Made by a program: the position numbers and the translations under genes. The notes under the pieces were generated by a model. The model was not told where the DNA came from. It saw only the letters and a program-made list of their open reading frames with translations, and ran no database searches. 9,741 nt of DNA, from positions 1 through 9,741 of the forward strand of contig DBYO01000026.1 in the NCBI GenBank assembly GCA_002310235.1, in the 5' to 3' direction. Below, piece by piece: positions 7,968 to 9,741 of the stretch (within the stretch, counting starts at the first letter, position 1; each line of letters opens with the position of its first letter). This stretch comes from Bacteroidales bacterium UBA1184 (GTDB lineage: Bacteria > Bacteroidota > Bacteroidia > Bacteroidales > ML635J-15).

Positions 7968-8004
7968 AATAAAAAAGGGCGATTGTTACCGCCCTTTTTT
8001 ATTT
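7967..8004. terminator. Bidirectional terminator between convergent genes
   Basis: The core stem AAAAAAGGGCG (7971-7981) pairs with CGCCCTTTTTT (7990-8000) around an 8-base loop, and A/T pairs extend it to about 7967-8004. A-runs on one side and T-runs on the other let it work on both strands, ending the cyclase operon and the convergent secreted-protein gene within a 49-base gap. Confidence 0.9.
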
Positions 8005-8016
8005 GCCAATACCAAT

Positions 8017-9741
8017 TTATTGCTTTACAATTTGCTTTACGATTATGCCAGAATTTTCAGTTGTAATTCTTACGCTGTATATACCGCTTGTCCAAGCAGA
8101 AGCGTCGATGCTAACAGTGTCCGAATTTACTTCAATCATGCCAATCGACTGACCAACCATGTTGAAAATTTCAACGGTTGTCATTTCATTGCATTCGATC
8201 ATGAACTTGCCATCGGTTGGGTTCGGGTAAAGTTCAACCGAAATGCTATTTGTGTCGATACTTGTTGGAATTGCTGTTACAGGATCTGATGGCTCTGAAA
8301 GATTGTTGTTGCCGCAGTTTGTTACAATATAGTATTCAACGATGCCTCCTGCGATGTCGAAATAGGAGGTTGTTGTGGTGGTGGTAGTAAGAACGCCATT
8401 GCAGTAAACCAAGTAGGATTCTGCATTTTCGGCAGCTGTCCACGTCAGCAGGTTGCTATTTGTTCCGTATGCATTCGTTTCAACAGTAAGGTTGGTAACG
8501 GCAGAGCATTCTGGAACAACAATTATTTCGTTGAATGTAGCAACAATGCTGTGTCCGTTTTCAGTTACATTGTTGAAGGTGTAGCTTGAAATAGCACCAT
8601 AGCTCTGATCGTCAACAGTTACATCGGCAATTTCGTAGCCTTCGTTTGGTGTAATAGTAAATGAAGCATCTGCGCCACAGTTAACCTCAACATCTCCTGA
8701 TGGAGAGATTGTGCCGCCATTTTCGGCACTTGCAGCGATAGTGTATGTAATCAGGTTGAATGTTACGTTGATTTCCTGCTCTTCTGTTACATTATGGATT
8801 GTGTACGAATTGTTGGCATTGAGAGTAACTTCTGTTCCGTTAACTGTTACACTACCAATTTCGTAGCAAGCATCTGGGGTCACTGTGAATGGGAAATCAT
8901 CGCCTTCGGTAATAGTCTGTGTTCCTGTTGGGCTAACTGTTCCACCTTCATCATCAGCATTGACAGTTATTACAATCTGACCAGCAGGTATCAGTTCGAA
9001 TGTTGCCGAAATAGTGTGGTCTTCAGTTACATCGTTAAATGTATATGAGGTTTGTGAACCAATGCTTTGTCCATCAACAAGAACCTCGGAAATCATGTAA
9101 CCATCAGCAGGAGCAATTGAGTACGAAATGCTTCCTCCACAAGTTACTGTGTTCGCGCCATTAGGAGTAATAGAACCTCCGTTTCCAGCCGAAGCTGTGA
9201 TTGTATAGCTTATCTGGTTGAAAGTAACGTTGATGGTCTGGTTTTCTGTAACATTATTAATGGTGTAAGAATTGTTTGTAAGAGTTACCGTATTTCCATT
9301 AACTGTTACATTCCCGATTTCGTAGCAAGGTTCGGGAGTAACAGTTAATGTGAAGCTTTCTCCGGCATCGTATGTCTGAGGTCCATTAGGCGAAACCAAA
9401 CCTCCTTCAGCATCGGCAGTGACATTTATTGTGAAAACAGCGATGAATGTAGCCGAAATGCTGTGTCCGTTTTCGTTTACATTGTTGAATGTGTAGGTTT
9501 CGATAGCACCCTGGCTCTGTCCGTCAACTGTAACATCAAGAATTCTGTACCCATTGCTTGCTGCAATCGCAAATGTGATGTTTTCCCCGCAGTTTACATT
9601 GCTAGTTCCTGGAGTAATACTACCACCGTTGCCAGCAGTGGCAGATATTGTGTAGGTAATCGGGCTAAATGTTACGTTTATGCTTTGCGGTGTCGTTACA
9701 TTGTTGATGGTGTACGAATTGTTAGCGTCGAGGTTTACAGT
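8017..9741 (-). CDS. Secreted B-repeat protein with type IX sorting domain (partial, N-terminus off window)
   Basis: The minus-strand frame is open from the right edge to TAA at 8017-8019, giving 574 visible residues; the true start lies beyond 9741. A TTG at 9399 is only an internal leucine in a repeat. From N to C the visible part has alternating InlB-type B-repeat units (about 9741 down to 8524; see repeat entries), an FN3-like domain (about 8520-8260, NLLTWTAAENAESYLVYCNG, with a run of seven threonines at 8368-8388), and a type A type IX secretion tail (about 8253-8020) with VELYPNPTDGKF, TVEIFNMVGQ, SGIYSVRI and the ending IVKQIVKQ. The tail marks proteins carried across the outer membrane and released or anchored at the surface. 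Repeats of this kind usually act as stalks or binding modules; no enzymatic domain is visible here, though one could lie upstream. A terminator shared with the cyclase gene follows the stop. Confidence 0.92.
   Translation of the reverse strand, partial: TVNLDANNSYTINNVTTPQSINVTFSPITYTISATAGNGGSITPGTSNVNCGENITFAIAASNGYRILDVTVDGQSQGAIETYTFNNVNENGHSISATFIAVFTINVTADAEGGLVSPNGPQTYDAGESFTLTVTPEPCYEIGNVTVNGNTVTLTNNSYTINNVTENQTINVTFNQISYTITASAGNGGSITPNGANTVTCGGSISYSIAPADGYMISEVLVDGQSIGSQTSYTFNDVTEDHTISATFELIPAGQIVITVNADDEGGTVSPTGTQTITEGDDFPFTVTPDACYEIGSVTVNGTEVTLNANNSYTIHNVTEEQEINVTFNLITYTIAASAENGGTISPSGDVEVNCGADASFTITPNEGYEIADVTVDDQSYGAISSYTFNNVTENGHSIVATFNEIIVVPECSAVTNLTVETNAYGTNSNLLTWTAAENAESYLVYCNGVLTTTTTTTSYFDIAGGIVEYYIVTNCGNNNLSEPSDPVTAIPTSIDTNSISVELYPNPTDGKFMIECNEMTTVEIFNMVGQSIGMIEVNSDTVSIDASAWTSGIYSVRITTENSGIIVKQIVKQ
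8524..8940 (-). repeat. B-repeat supra-unit 3 (last copy)
   Basis: The last copy before the FN3-like domain, about 139 codons because the linker is missing. It reads TVSPTGTQ, FTVTPDACYEIGSVTVNG, NNSYTIHNVTEEQEINVTF, YTIAASAENGGTISPSG, VNCGADASFTI and YTFNNVTENGHSIVATF. The A-half CYEIG and B-half CG cysteines are kept as in the other copies. Confidence 0.88.
8941..9399 (-). repeat. B-repeat supra-unit 2
   Basis: A complete 459-base (153-codon) copy. Subunit A contains FTLTVTPEPCYEIGNVTVNG and NNSYTINNVTENQTINVTF. Subunit B contains YTITASAGNGGSITPNG, TVTCGGSISYSI and SYTFNDVTEDHTISATF, followed by the linker VITVNADDEGG. Each subunit is the ~70-residue divergent InlB B-repeat type. Confidence 0.88.
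9400..9741 (-). repeat. B-repeat supra-unit 1 (partial)
   Basis: This is the most N-terminal visible copy, cut by the window edge. It reads from NNSYTINNV through ITYTISATAGNGG, VNCGENITFAI and TYTFNNVNENGHSISATF to the linker FTINVTADAEGG. It carries the end of a type A subunit and a full type B subunit. Its type B half resembles unit 3 more than unit 2. Confidence 0.85.

Noticed and set aside
9397..9399. TTG as a possible start of the minus-strand secreted protein
   Set aside because: The same frame stays open with in-register repeats through to 9741, and the codon is an ordinary leucine inside a repeat. The protein has no signal peptide there.
8524..9741. CRISPR-like or non-coding tandem repeat
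   Set aside because: The ~459-base period keeps one reading frame and encodes B-repeat protein modules, with divergence typical of coding repeats.

Overview
The window looks like chromosomal DNA of a Bacteroidota organism, most likely a Bacteroidales-type member. The evidence is a type IX secretion C-terminal domain, TAnnTTTG promoter motifs of the Bacteroides type, no Shine-Dalgarno sequences at the starts, and an HTCS-style periplasmic sensor (propeller plus Y_Y_Y). A genus cannot be named from the sequence alone.

Layout. Bases 1-1024 hold the end of atpA and a complete atpG, the 3' end of an F1F0 ATP synthase operon closed by a hairpin terminator. Bases 1124-1253 carry a tRNA-Pro(CGG) with its own promoter-like box and terminator. 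From 1304 to 7967 there is a two-gene plus-strand operon. The first gene encodes a soluble histidine kinase with about six PAS domains and no receiver. One base after its stop begins a 1221-residue membrane protein: signal peptide, periplasmic beta-propeller, Y_Y_Y domain, one membrane helix, coiled coil, class III adenylate cyclase, and a C-terminal HD phosphohydrolase domain with a phosphodiesterase-like YHNxxH motif. A two-way terminator at about 7967-8004 separates this operon from a convergent minus-strand gene. That gene runs off the right edge and encodes a secreted protein of alternating InlB-type B-repeats, a fibronectin III-like domain and a type IX sorting tail.

How the genes may work together. 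The most notable object is the cyclase. It has the outside half of a Bacteroidetes hybrid two-component sensor, but a cyclic-nucleotide module replaces the kinase/receiver/HTH output. All six class III catalytic positions are present with ATP-type specificity residues, and the HD domain keeps its metal ligands. One polypeptide may therefore sense a periplasmic signal, make cAMP and break down cAMP or a related molecule. The tightly linked cytosolic PAS kinase could add an intracellular input, but its response regulator is not in the window. The ATP synthase genes, the tRNA and the secreted repeat protein show no functional link to this pair. All functions are inferred from motifs read by eye; no database search was possible.
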